64,000 bases of DNA from Sergeia podlipaevii (lineage: Eukaryota > Euglenozoa > Kinetoplastea > Trypanosomatida > Trypanosomatidae), in the NCBI GenBank assembly GCA_030849805.1, contig JASANZ010002245.1, positions 38,823 to 102,822 of the forward strand, in the 5' to 3' direction. Shown piece by piece: positions 54,766 through 63,939 of this stretch. Every line of letters begins with the position of its first letter. The stretch's first letter is position 1. A program made the translations under genes and the position numbers. A model generated the notes under the pieces. The model did no database searches and had not been told where the DNA came from. It worked only from the letters and a program-made list of their open reading frames with translations.

Positions 54766-55566
54766 CTAGTGCTTCTTAGCAGGAGTCACCTTCTTCGGTG
54801 TCATCCTCTTCTTGGGGGCTGCCTTCTTTGACGCCTTCTTGAAAGCAGTCTTCTTCTTGCCTGCAGCGGCCTTCTTCTTGCCTGCAGCGGCCTTCCTGGC
54901 AGCCATCTTCTTAGCGACCGCGGCCTTCCTGGCAGCCATCTTCTTAGCGAGCTCGGCCTTCCTGGCAGTCATCTTCTTAGCGAGCTCGGCCTTCCTGGCA
55001 GTCATCTTCTTAGCGAGCGCGGCCTTCCTGGCGGCAATCTTCTTCTCAAGTACGGCCTTCTTAACGGCTTCCTTCTTCTCAAGTACGGCCTTCTTAACGG
55101 CCTCCTTCTTCTCAAGTAAGGCCTTCTTAACGGCTTCCTTCTTCTCGAGTACGGCCTTCTTCTTGAGAGCCTTCTTTTGGAGAATCTCAAACTTGCTCTT
55201 GCCGCCTCTCTTCACACGCCTGGCGTCCTTTTTGATAATGCCCTTGTACACTGCGGCCAACTTCTTTAGGCGCTGAACTGGGGTGAGCTTCTTCAGAGAA
55301 CGACCATCATACCTCAGCAGAAGGAAGTCATTGTAAGTGGACAGGGAAATCTTAGGGGATTTCGCCTTGCGAGGAGGAGCACGGCGTGCGGCAGCACGCT
55401 TCTCAAGGGAGGCCTTATCAGCGGGACTGAGAGCCTTGTAGAGCTTCGAGGTCATCTTAGCGCGCTGAGCGATAGCGAGTCCCTTGAGCTTCGGGTTGTT
55501 CTTCTGCTCAATCATGAACAAAGTATAGGCGCCAATTGCCAAACGACGAAAAGACTGGCGAAACAT
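54766..55566 (-). CDS. Kinetoplast-associated protein (KAP), histone H1-like, with lysine-rich 11-residue repeats
   Basis: This 266-residue protein starts MFRQSFRRLAIGAYTLFMIE. The short Arg-rich start resembles the cleaved mitochondrial leader of KAP proteins, which bind and condense kinetoplast DNA. The first HMG-like unit follows (QKNNPKLKGLAIAQRAKMTS, then YKALSPADKASLEKRAA). A second, weaker unit lies near residues 74-110 (TYNDFLLLRYDG, later LTPVQRLKKLAAVYKGI). Residues 138-225 are eight copies of an 11-residue unit of the type AVLEKKEAVKK, drifting to AELAKKMTARK, and the tail is Lys/Ala-rich like histone H1. The N-terminal 52 codons are almost identical in DNA to the gene at 59181-59543. 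The start is the ATG at 55566. KAP identity is strong; which KAP number is unclear. Confidence 0.88.
   Translation of the reverse strand: MFRQSFRRLAIGAYTLFMIEQKNNPKLKGLAIAQRAKMTSKLYKALSPADKASLEKRAAARRAPPRKAKSPKISLSTYNDFLLLRYDGRSLKKLTPVQRLKKLAAVYKGIIKKDARRVKRGGKSKFEILQKKALKKKAVLEKKEAVKKALLEKKEAVKKAVLEKKEAVKKAVLEKKIAARKAALAKKMTARKAELAKKMTARKAELAKKMAARKAAVAKKMAARKAAAGKKKAAAGKKKTAFKKASKKAAPKKRMTPKKVTPAKKH
54892..55155 (-). repeat. Eight in-frame 33-bp repeats (11-residue lysine-rich unit)
   Basis: A 33-bp unit is repeated eight times inside the KAP gene. The first four encode units like AVLEKKEAVKK and the next four units like AELAKKMTARK. Neighbouring copies are closest to one another in DNA, as expected from slippage or unequal exchange. 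Confidence 0.85.
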
Positions 55567-56168
55567 TTTCCGTTATGTAACGTAGTGTTGAGCGATAATA
55601 ATTCTTCTTATTTTGAATAAGTTCCTCTTTCTCTATATTCTGGGTGCTATTCGCATTTTTAAAAAAATAATCATGTTATACACAGAATGAAGTAGTGCAT
55701 GTGGAACATCAGAAGTAAAATGCAGCAGAAAAAAAAAGGTGGTTGTGCAGTTAAAAATGTAATCAGTTGAGACAGGCGTTATTGAAAAGAATGCTTTAAA
55801 AACAAAAGGGGCAAACAAAACGGCAGCATTGCTTAGAGGCTGCCAAGCTTGCTATCATGGCAAGTGGTCAGAGAGTACTGTTTTGAGATCGTTTGTGTTC
55901 GTTAAATACAATGAACATATATAGCTCTCTATGAAAAAAAAAACAAAGCAAACAAACAAAAGGAGCGATATCTGCAGCACCCTCAGTAAACCCTGCCGAC
56001 CTTCACGGTCACTTTGACTACGTGAACACTATTCTGGTTCATATGCTCGTTTCACATTTTTTTAAAAACTTCCTTTTTCTTTTCGTTTGCATTTGTGCAT
56101 GAGGCGTGGCCTGCCCCTCATTCCCACCCCCTTTCGTTTCTCTCTATATCAATTGGGTTCTATGAATG
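55567..56168. other. Intergenic spacer
   Basis: This is AT-rich spacer between two KAP/HMG genes. A moderately GC-richer stretch at about 55820-56000 shows no frame or RNA I can support. Confidence 0.6.
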
Positions 56169-57494
56169 CTACGCAGCCGGTGCGGAGCCCTTGAGACGCT
56201 TGACTATCCTCTTGATAATTTTTTTCTTCTTCTTCCCTCCGCTATGCGCCTCAGCAGTAGCAGTAGCAGCAGCAGCAGGAGTCTCTACTTCAGTAGCTGC
56301 ACTCTCCGCAGATTCCGCTACACTGGTTTCACTAGACGAAGGAGAAGAAGCCTCCTTGGATTGCGCCATCGCTACCTGTTCAATCTCAGAAGTCTTTGGA
56401 GCTTCCTGTACTTTGGATACCTTGGAAGCCTCCACTGGTTCTTGTGTCTTAAGCGATTCAGTCATCTTTGATGTCTCAGCTGCAGTCTTTGGGGTCTCTT
56501 CAGCCTTTGGGGTCTCTTCAACCTTTGGAGTCTCAGCAGCCTTTGGAGCCTCAGAGACCTCGCCAGTCTCAAGAACCTTCGGGGGCTCTTCTACAGGCAC
56601 CGATGCCTCCGTCGCCTTTGGGGCCTCAGTGGGATCTGGCATAGGTGAGGGCTTCGCTTCCTCCAATGGCACCGCGGACGTTGCCTCCTCAGGGACCTTG
56701 GGCGCGGTAGCCGTCTTAGATTCCCCAAGGATAGCGTGACGCTCTGCTTCACTCAGCGCCTTCCAACGCCTGCCAATCTCCTTCATTTTTTCCTTTTGTG
56801 GCATATCTCCAACAGAGGCCATATTTTCCTTCACGAACACTGCATAGGGAGAAACCACGCCCTTTCTCTTCTTCTCAGCCTTGTCTATCTTTGTGCTGCT
56901 CTTTGCTGCAGCTTCCCTCACACCACTACTCTTCTGTGCTGCCTTCTTCCTTTTCATCGACGGTCGTGGCGACTTCTTCGCCTTCTTCGCGCTCTTTGCT
57001 CGTTTAACTGGCAAAACTCGCCCTGCAGAAGGCGTGACCGCAACCGCACGTTTGGTGTTAAAGTCGTTGGCACGCTGCTCAAGTGCCTCTCGTGCTTTGT
57101 CAGGAAGGCTGTTGTAAATCTCTAACAGCTTTACTTCCTGTGCTCGAGGGTTGATGAGTGAAGATATGGCTGGGTTTCCTCGCTGCTCACGAACGAAAAA
57201 TTCGTACGGAGTGATCTCGTTGCGTTTGGACACGGCCCCCGAGGCAGGGGTGCCCGTTGTTGCCGCGAGCGGTGTTGCATCGCCAGCTTCCACTCGTTGC
57301 TGATACGAAATGGAGCGAGTCTTCAAGCTCTCCATATCGGCATCGGGGAGAGCCTTAAACATCCGCATAATCACCTTGCGCTTTTGGATTGCGGAAAGAC
57401 CGTCTAGCGTGGTGTTACCCTTGAGCTGCTCCGCCTGATACAGACGAAGTGCCCACTTGCGGGAGGTGAGCCTCAGAGCGGTTGCAGCGAACAT
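56169..57494 (-). CDS. KAP/HMG-box kinetoplast protein with acidic Pro/Glu repeats and basic tail
   Basis: This 441-residue protein begins MFAATALRLTSRKWALRLYQ, a mitochondrial-type leader. Three HMG-box-like units follow: about 15-65 (LSAIQKRKVIMRMFKALPDADM), 94-146 (ITPYEFFVREQRGNPA, then EIYNSLPDKAREALEQ) and 214-258 (VVSPYAVFVKENM, then GRRWKALSEAERHAI). A Lys/Ala/Ser-rich linker joins units two and three. Residues about 265-420 are acidic and Pro/Ala-rich with units such as PKVEETPKAEETPK, and the last 17 residues are basic (GGKKKKKIIKRIVKRLKG). It is likely a kDNA-packaging protein like its neighbours. The ATG at 57494 lies 25 nt from a TA run; upstream codons are spacer-like. The acidic tail is unusual for a KAP and recalls vertebrate HMGB. 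Confidence 0.85.
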   Translation of the reverse strand: MFAATALRLTSRKWALRLYQAEQLKGNTTLDGLSAIQKRKVIMRMFKALPDADMESLKTRSISYQQRVEAGDATPLAATTGTPASGAVSKRNEITPYEFFVREQRGNPAISSLINPRAQEVKLLEIYNSLPDKAREALEQRANDFNTKRAVAVTPSAGRVLPVKRAKSAKKAKKSPRPSMKRKKAAQKSSGVREAAAKSSTKIDKAEKKRKGVVSPYAVFVKENMASVGDMPQKEKMKEIGRRWKALSEAERHAILGESKTATAPKVPEEATSAVPLEEAKPSPMPDPTEAPKATEASVPVEEPPKVLETGEVSEAPKAAETPKVEETPKAEETPKTAAETSKMTESLKTQEPVEASKVSKVQEAPKTSEIEQVAMAQSKEASSPSSSETSVAESAESAATEVETPAAAATATAEAHSGGKKKKKIIKRIVKRLKGSAPAA

Positions 57495-59180
57495 TTTATA
57501 CAAATTGCAATATTGAAATATATATATGTGTGTGTAGAAAACAAAGAAAAAAAAACGCCTTTCAACCTGGAATTGAAGGTGCCCGATATATGTGCGTGTC
57601 AACCCGCTAATATCACACGCTATCCTAGACTATTATGACACGTAGACTGGAAAATTGCCAACGATTGAAGATAATCAAATCTATATGATTATGCGCCTAT
57701 ATATTTTGATAACACACTGCTACTGCGATACCAGTGTGTTGAGATATATATGAAATCTTATTTTTTATAGTGAGGTAGAGATACCAAAAAAAAGAAGAGA
57801 AATACCGTGTAAGTGTGAGAAAAAAAAAAAGTCGAGAGTAGTAAACACAACTAGAATCTACTGAATATGCAATTCAATCGTTTCTGAAGAGCTTGCAGGT
57901 GCAAGCTCTATAAAACCTCCATCTAAACATATACAAAGCCAACTCTCAGCTCCCTCTACTCGAGGTGAGAACCTTCTTAGTTTTTTTTTTTTTTTGGCCA
58001 CACAGACATATGTCATTCTTTGCATCCTGTTTCCGATAGTGAAGCTTTTCGTGTTATGTCTCTCACTCTATAATGTACGCATCTTGATAGACACATACAT
58101 ACATACACACAAGGGCAAGTAGATAAACAAATAAAGACAGCGCATTCCTATCCATAGCAATTGATCTCCTTCCGAAAAAAAAAAAAACTTTCATAAGTAA
58201 ATTTGACCGCAGCCACTACTTGGAATAGATGTGTAACCTTCATCGTCTATTCATTAGGCTTCACAACCTCTTTCTTTTTTTGTTTTCCTTTTCGCTTCAT
58301 TCTATAAAGTCTCAGTCACAACACCATTGCTTGCTGCCTCCCCACCACGACGATTTTTTTTTTCAAACACTTAAGAAGAGAAAAAAAAGGGAAAATAGAG
58401 CAATAGCAATGCATTTCGGTCTTCAGTTCGATACAAATGCTACACGCGGCAAGCCATGCTTACGCCTTCTCCAATCACTATAGATTTTTTTCTGTTTTTT
58501 CCCCCTTTCTTTACTCTATTTGATTAGGATGCATAGCTTGCTACTCTGTTTGGACAACTACACTCTGCGATGTTTCACAACATTCTACAAAACACCAAAG
58601 AAAAAGATCAAGTAGTAGCAGCACAAGCAACAACAACACCAATAGTAGTGCCCCGGTGAGTTCTAGAGCATATGTTTATCAACAAAATCGAGCATATTGA
58701 GTGGGAGAGAAAAAAGCAAAAATCAGAAATGAGAGAAAGACATATATATGTGCCGTTATCCCTTCAAAAAAAAAAAGAAGAAAAGGGAAGAGAAAATGAA
58801 AAAAAAAAAAGAAAAGCGCACAAAAAAAATATCTATGTTCTCACGGGCTTCAAATCAAGAAGCCACGTGCCACCACACCATCTCCCTTCAGCTATCCCTT
58901 TTATAGGGTGTCTCTCTTTTCAAAAAGAAAAAGGAAAAGAAACAAAGTAATAATAACAATAATAACATAGCACTAAGGAAAGACCCATCCTCATTTCATT
59001 CTCTCTCTCTCTGTGCAAGATAGCCGCATCACACACACACGAAAAAAAGACACAAGAGAGAAAAGCATCTGGCGAGAAGTACGGCATCCTTTTTGTTGGT
59101 TGTGCGCTCGAAAAGGGGTGGATAGGCTTTTAAAAAGGAGAAATTTAACCATTACACCCATTTTTCTATTTTTCATTTTT
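57495..59180. other. Gene-poor spacer with a perfect hairpin
   Basis: This is 1.7 kb of AT-rich sequence with A/T runs and pyrimidine-rich plus-strand stretches. A perfect 22-nt inverted repeat lies at 57888-57909. No frame with an ATG and coding-like composition was found on either strand. Confidence 0.6.
57888..57909. repeat. Perfect inverted repeat (10-bp arms, 2-nt spacer)
   Basis: AGAGCTTGCA, GG, TGCAAGCTCT. The arms are exact reverse complements. TATAAAA starts within two bases of the right arm's end on the plus strand. Confidence 0.9.
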
Positions 59181-59543
59181 TTAGTGACCTGCATGCTTCT
59201 TCTGGGCGTTCCAAAGCTTAGCAACAGCCTTCATGCGGTCCCTATGAGGAAGTGCTTCAAACTTGTGAATGTTGTTCTTCACAAATGTGGCGTACGCGGA
59301 AGGCGTGCGAGGGGTAGCGCTCTTCTTCTTCTCAGACTTCGATTTGCGAGGAAGAGTAGGGCGGGAGGCAGCACGCTTCTCAAGGGAGGCCTTATCAGCG
59401 GGACTGAGAGCCTTGTAGAGCTTCGAGGTCATCTTACCGCGCTCAGCGATAGCGAGTCCCTTGAGCTTCGGGTTGTTCTTCTGCTCCATCATGAACAAGG
59501 TGTAGGCGCCAATTGCCAAACGACGAGGGATAAAGCGATACAT
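59181..59543 (-). CDS. Short kinetoplast-associated protein (KAP)
   Basis: This 120-residue protein starts MYRFIPRRLAIGAYTLFMME, with the same leader-like start and first HMG-like unit as the KAP at 54766-55566 (QKNNPKLKGLAIAERGKMTS, then YKALSPADKASLEKRAA). After an Arg/Lys/Ser linker it has a second HMG-like unit, TPSAYATFVKNNIHKFEALP, then RDRMKAVAKLWNAQKKH. It ends KKHAGH and lacks the lysine repeats. Size and layout match classical KAPs, which are small basic mitochondrial proteins with a short cleaved leader. The ATG at 59543 is 24 nt from a TA run; the longer open frame above it is spacer. It probably condenses kDNA together with its neighbours. Confidence 0.88.
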   Translation of the reverse strand: MYRFIPRRLAIGAYTLFMMEQKNNPKLKGLAIAERGKMTSKLYKALSPADKASLEKRAASRPTLPRKSKSEKKKSATPRTPSAYATFVKNNIHKFEALPHRDRMKAVAKLWNAQKKHAGH

Positions 59544-60190
59544 TTTTCTTTTCTCTGAAGATAGTGTATATATATGTAGAAAAAAGGCGGTACTACAAAG
59601 ATTTTTCTTTAAAGCTCGTTGGGGAAATCGATTTGTAAAGCTTGGCAAGACAGAGTATACCAGAAAACAACAACAACAAAAATTGGATTTAAAAGAAAAA
59701 CATTTCGAAAGCAGTAAAATTGGAATGATAGTCATGGACAACAACAACAAAAAAAAATTGTAGACGTTAACCAGCGAGATTCGATGCATGTGCTTCGTAG
59801 CGCTGCGCCATAATAGGAAACCTTACAGCAAGGTCGTCTTTCAGCAGTCTTAAGAAGAGGTGTCTCCAACCTTGCCGCCTTGGCCAAGAAGGCTACATGC
59901 TGTGAAGCCCTCTTTTTGTAGACATAGTTTTCTTCTTGGGGTTGCCTTCGTATTCTCTCAGTTTTATAAAAGCTATTTATCGGGATTATCACTCCTTGCC
60001 CATCATCATTTCCCCTTTTTCTTTCAGTCCTTCATTACGCTTTTCATTCTATTCTTTATTTTTTTCATTGTTGTTCTCCCACAATCGACATAGTTGTTCC
60101 GTGTTTTTGAAATGACCTTTCGCCGGAGCATCAGAAAGATCACATGCCAAAAAGAAAGAAAGTAGAATGCAGCCCACCGACGCACTAACA

Positions 60191-60231
60191 AATAATAATA
60201 ATAACAATAATAATAATAATAATAATAATAG
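60191..60231. repeat. (AAT)n tract with one interruption
   Basis: About 13 AAT units, with an AAC in the first part. Confidence 0.9.
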
Positions 60232-60642
60232 ATGCCACTGCCAACAGACGCAGATACGATAAAGCGGCAGAGATGACAACAACAAAAAATCAGAAAAGGA
60301 GAAAATATAAAAGAAGCAAAACCAGCTAGATGTACATGAATACGCCCATTGTTATATAGTTCCTTTACGTCAACACAGACACGTCATACATGGGTATATT
60401 GATGAATGCCAGAAACTATCTGACAAGCGCGGCTGCGCTAAGGTGCTACTTTGCTACTTTTCTTTTTGTTCCTCCGCTTTTCCTCTCTCTTTTTGTTTGC
60501 TTCCGGTATGTCGCCACAGTGTAGCTTCTCGTTCATATTTTTTTCTACTTATCAAAAGATCACACTACGTACTCTTGCTTTATCCTCACACACACAAGTC
60601 CTAACAAATGCACTCCCCCTTTCCTCCCATTTTTTTTTTGAA

Positions 60643-60661
60643 ATATATATATATATATATG
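60643..60661. repeat. (TA)n tract
   Basis: A TA dinucleotide run of about 19 bp in spacer. Confidence 0.9.
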
Positions 60662-62010
60662 TATAAGGTGCCTTTTAACTGAACTTCTCAGAACCACAAT
60701 TAACGCAGACTATGTGGCAACGAGAAAAGAGGGTAGGGGGGTGGCAATAAAGAGGGAAGAGGAGAACAACAATAACAAAAAAAGGAAGAAACGGAAAGGG
60801 AAAAAAAAGAAACATAAAAAGGGTATTTTCCAACTAGATATCACCAGATAAAGCTCATAAACTTGTCTTCGCCTAAAAGTAGCACAGGCAAGAGAGAAAA
60901 AGAAAAAAAAAAGAAAAAAAAATGGAATTACTAACTGAGCAGCCACCACCATCTCCTGCTCCTAATTCTGCATTTTTTTGTATATTTCCACTATTTCATT
61001 TTTTTACTCCCATTTTTTTTTCCGGAAACAGATTCTCTCCTTTTTTGTTATTGTTTGTGTTTCTATCTGTTTGCTTCGTGCAACCGTTGATATACATCAC
61101 CGGAGTCCCCTTCACTTCGTTTTCTTCTTGTTTCTTTTTCCCTCATATCTATATATGCTGTTCTCATACATGAAGCACACCGTTGTGCACCAGTGGATGA
61201 CAAACACAAACAACAGGGGGGAAAGGCAAAAAGAAAAGATGACAATAGACACAAATGGACAAAAAACGCTTTTTATTTTCGTCTGTTGATGTTCATTTTT
61301 TTTTTTTTTGGTGATGCTTCCCAATTTCTTCTTTTTTTTTTGCTTACAATAGATACCAATGGAGGCACAAACAAAATATATACCTAAAACGGGGAAAAAA
61401 AGAATAAAAAAGAATTTTTTAAGAAAATAAACGGTACAGGGATATACATTTCGCTGCTCAAACGTGACATTAATGGTGTCGCTCATCGTTGTTGTGATTT
61501 CTTTTTTTTTTTCTTTATGTGGAAAAAAGGGAGAAGGAAGTTCAAGGGCAAGAAAAAAAAAGAAAACAAACCATCAAGTCACACACGTAAAGTCGGCAGT
61601 AGCCACTTCCCATCTGCGATATAATGCCTGTAATGTTTTGGTTCATTGAGCAAGAAACGAAACAACAGAAAAATGAGAAGAACTATGCATTGAACCTGTA
61701 GAAAGCCCGTCCTTTGTACGTTTGATACTGCGCGTTCGTGTAGGCGTGAGTAAAAAGAAAAAGAGGGGTACAACTAAAGAGCTGCAATGAATCGTTGTCG
61801 AGCAGGATAAATAAATAAAAACAGAAAGAAAACAGACACACACCAAAACACAAAAATACCGTTAAGAGGAAAAAAAAGAGCGAGTGACACGCAACGCTTT
61901 CTCCGCTTTCTTATTTCTTTTCATTTTTTTTTTCTCTTTTCTTTTCTCCCTATGCCCTATATGCCGCTGCCCTCCACGCCGTAAGAGTAAAGATGAGGGC
62001 GTATAAGTGG

Positions 62011-62029
62011 AAATGAGCGACGCTCATTT
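62011..62029. repeat. Perfect inverted repeat (9-bp arms, 1-nt centre)
   Basis: AAATGAGCG, A, CGCTCATTT. The arms are exact reverse complements and the element lies in the spacer downstream of the proline-rich protein gene. Confidence 0.9.
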
Positions 62030-62401
62030 GGGAAGGAGTAAGCAGGAGCGCGAGAAGGAGAAGAAGAAGAAAAAAAAAAAAGCATGTCTGCATCCCACTA
62101 CACTCTCCTCCGCCCGGCCTTCTTGCTCTCAGTTGTTGTTCTATTCTCTATTGCTATTGTTCACCCCGCTGACATAAAGGGTTAAAAATAATAAATAAAT
62201 AAAAGTAAAAACCCTCGTCAGCATCTTGCTCGCTTATTCTCATTTTTATTCCATACTTACGTTTCCTCCGCCTTTTTTTTTTTTGGAACCGTCGTAGTCA
62301 TCCACACTCGCCACGCACGTGTACTCGAGCACACGTACGCGCGCGCACAGACACACTCACGCCCTAAATAGTATCCTATCACTTTTTTCTCCAATTTCGC
62401 T

Positions 62402-63520
62402 TTAACAGAGGTTGATAGAGGAGTGACCGAATTTATTGTAGAAACCGCGACCCTTGCCGGTTGGAGGAATGGACTGAGGCTTGCTCTCAATGTTAGACTT
62501 GGGGGGGATGATGTTCGGTGGCGGAGGGGCGAAATCCTTGGCGGAGTCCACAGAAGGGTCGTAGTAGCGCAGAATGGAGCTCTTGGTGGAAGGAGCCTTT
62601 GAGTCCTCTTCGCTCTGAGCACAGCGAGGAGCGGCACCAAAGATGTTGGCGGAGTCACGGGGAGGACGGCACGCACCCCTGGCCTTGCCCTCGTGGTGAA
62701 CCTTCTCCGGCTTGCCGAAGCGGCCATTGCCAATAACATCGTGCTCCTCCTTAGCATCACTCTTGATGGGGGCGAAGTAGGGCTTGTGACGAGGATAGAT
62801 GCCAGGAGCAGTCCAGGCGCGGGGACCCCACTCGCGCTGGCATTCCACGGGCTCATTAAGCTGCTCGGGAGTGTAGATACCGAGGTTGGTCACATCGACG
62901 GAGCGGTTAGACTTGTCTGTCTTCGTGTTGCTGTAAGAGATCTTGTAGCTGGGGTCCTGAACGCCGGGAGTGAGGAACACCTCATTCTGAACCTTAACAC
63001 GGTAGCGGCGAGTGCCAGACGGGGGAGGCACATTGCGAGGGCTCTTGGGGAAGTTGTCCTCGAAGTACGGAGCATCAAGGCCCTCAGCAGGGCGAAGAAT
63101 GCGGTGGCCGGGACGGAACTCGGGCTCCTCAACAAGAACGCCGCAGTGGTTGTTGACGTTGGAGCGGTCCTGACGACCCATGGGCTTCTTGGGCCCGTTG
63201 CCAGCGCCAGACATGAGGAACTCATCGGTCAGCATAGCGGCTACAGAGTCCTTCTCGGCATTGTCAAAGCGGCGGATGCCAGTGGTGATCTTGCCGGGCT
63301 TGCGGGGACCAGCAAGGAACTCGGAGGTGGGGCAGCTGCCATCCTGAGGGCGGCGGCGGCGGGGCTGTGCGGTATTCTCGGTGGGAGGCACGTTGTGCAT
63401 GTGCATAGCCTTGGAAACGTCGATGCCACTACGGCTCTTGTTGCCACGCTGGCGTGCGGACATCTCAGGCTCCACCTTGATCTGAGGCTTCTCAGCGGGC
63501 TTGTTGCGCGAAAAGGTCAT
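62402..63520 (-). CDS. Proline/arginine-rich protein, unidentified, strongly biased codons
   Basis: This 372-residue protein begins MTFSRNKPAEKPQIKVEPEM. It is polar and rich in Pro, Arg, Lys, Asn and Gly, with few long hydrophobic stretches, no membrane helix and no enzyme motif. Short aromatic-proline motifs recur (APYFEDNFPKSPRN, VQDPSYKISY, PGIYPRHKPYFAP), a pattern seen in proteins that decorate microtubules or axonemes. That role is only a guess. Codon use is strongly G/C-ending and much more biased than in most neighbours, suggesting high expression. The bias also leaves a 291-codon open frame on the plus strand, which I take as an artefact. The ATG at 63520 is preceded by a short A-run. 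The gene is real; function is unknown. Confidence 0.85.
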   Translation of the reverse strand: MTFSRNKPAEKPQIKVEPEMSARQRGNKSRSGIDVSKAMHMHNVPPTENTAQPRRRRPQDGSCPTSEFLAGPRKPGKITTGIRRFDNAEKDSVAAMLTDEFLMSGAGNGPKKPMGRQDRSNVNNHCGVLVEEPEFRPGHRILRPAEGLDAPYFEDNFPKSPRNVPPPSGTRRYRVKVQNEVFLTPGVQDPSYKISYSNTKTDKSNRSVDVTNLGIYTPEQLNEPVECQREWGPRAWTAPGIYPRHKPYFAPIKSDAKEEHDVIGNGRFGKPEKVHHEGKARGACRPPRDSANIFGAAPRCAQSEEDSKAPSTKSSILRYYDPSVDSAKDFAPPPPNIIPPKSNIESKPQSIPPTGKGRGFYNKFGHSSINLC

Positions 63521-63939
63521 CTTTTAAAAAAGGTAGGTGGCGGGTGTAAAGATAAAAAAAGAAGATGAAATAGTTGAGTCTGGTAAACTATAAAATTCCT
63601 CCTGGCTAAGCAAAGTCAACTAGGGACAAATATTATTTTTATTAAGGAAAAAAAAAGGAACGGAAAGAAATAACACTGAACAAAGAGTGTGAAGTGAAGT
63701 ACAAGGCAGAATTTCAAAAAAAAAAATTTAAAATTTTTGTTTGTTTATTCATTTATATGCCATCAAAGATAAAATCTTACTTGACTGAAACAACAAATAC
63801 ATATATTCCAGTTTTCATAAAATAAGTCACACGTATAAAAAAGAATTACTGCATTGAAGCACATTTTCCGCACTGCTGTGACGTGAAAATCGCTACAGAA
63901 ACATTCCACTCTTCGGTAACAGATGAGGACAGACCAGGA
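63521..63939. other. Intergenic spacer
   Basis: The spacer is AT-rich up to about 63840, then more balanced, probably the 3' untranslated region of the next gene to the right. No gene is seen within it. Confidence 0.5.

Larger units (their letters stand above)
59544..62401. other. Largest gene-free stretch (2.9 kb)
   Basis: The stretch is AT-rich, with an AAT tract at about 60191-60231, a TA tract at about 60643-60661, many A/T runs, and a perfect 19-bp palindrome-like element at 62011-62029. Plus-strand pyrimidine stretches (for example about 60460-60500) alternate with purine stretches. A less AT-rich island at about 59760-59900 has no ATG-started frame worth calling. No tRNA-like or other RNA gene could be supported. 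Confidence 0.6.

Noticed and set aside
54812..55276. 154-codon plus-strand frame that looks like repeated membrane helices
   Set aside because: It is the mirror of the lysine/alanine repeats of the KAP gene: AAG codons read as CTT/TTC in antisense and give false Phe/Leu-rich repeats.
58417..58460. tRNA T-loop-like GTTCGATAC
   Set aside because: The flanking bases do not pair into a T-arm, and no anticodon arm or acceptor stem could be found.
60049..60285. Minus-strand frame with a 13-Leu run
   Set aside because: The Leu run is the translation of an AAT microsatellite, and the frame begins with TTG.
59544..62401. Possible strand-switch or divergent promoter region
   Set aside because: Genes on both sides run on the minus strand, so transcription direction does not change here.
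62693..63568. 291-codon open frame on the plus strand
   Set aside because: It is exactly antisense to the proline-rich protein gene. Strong G/C-ending codon bias on one strand keeps the opposite frame open. The translated product is Ala/Leu/Val-rich, with no motif, and no plus-strand gene exists elsewhere in the window.
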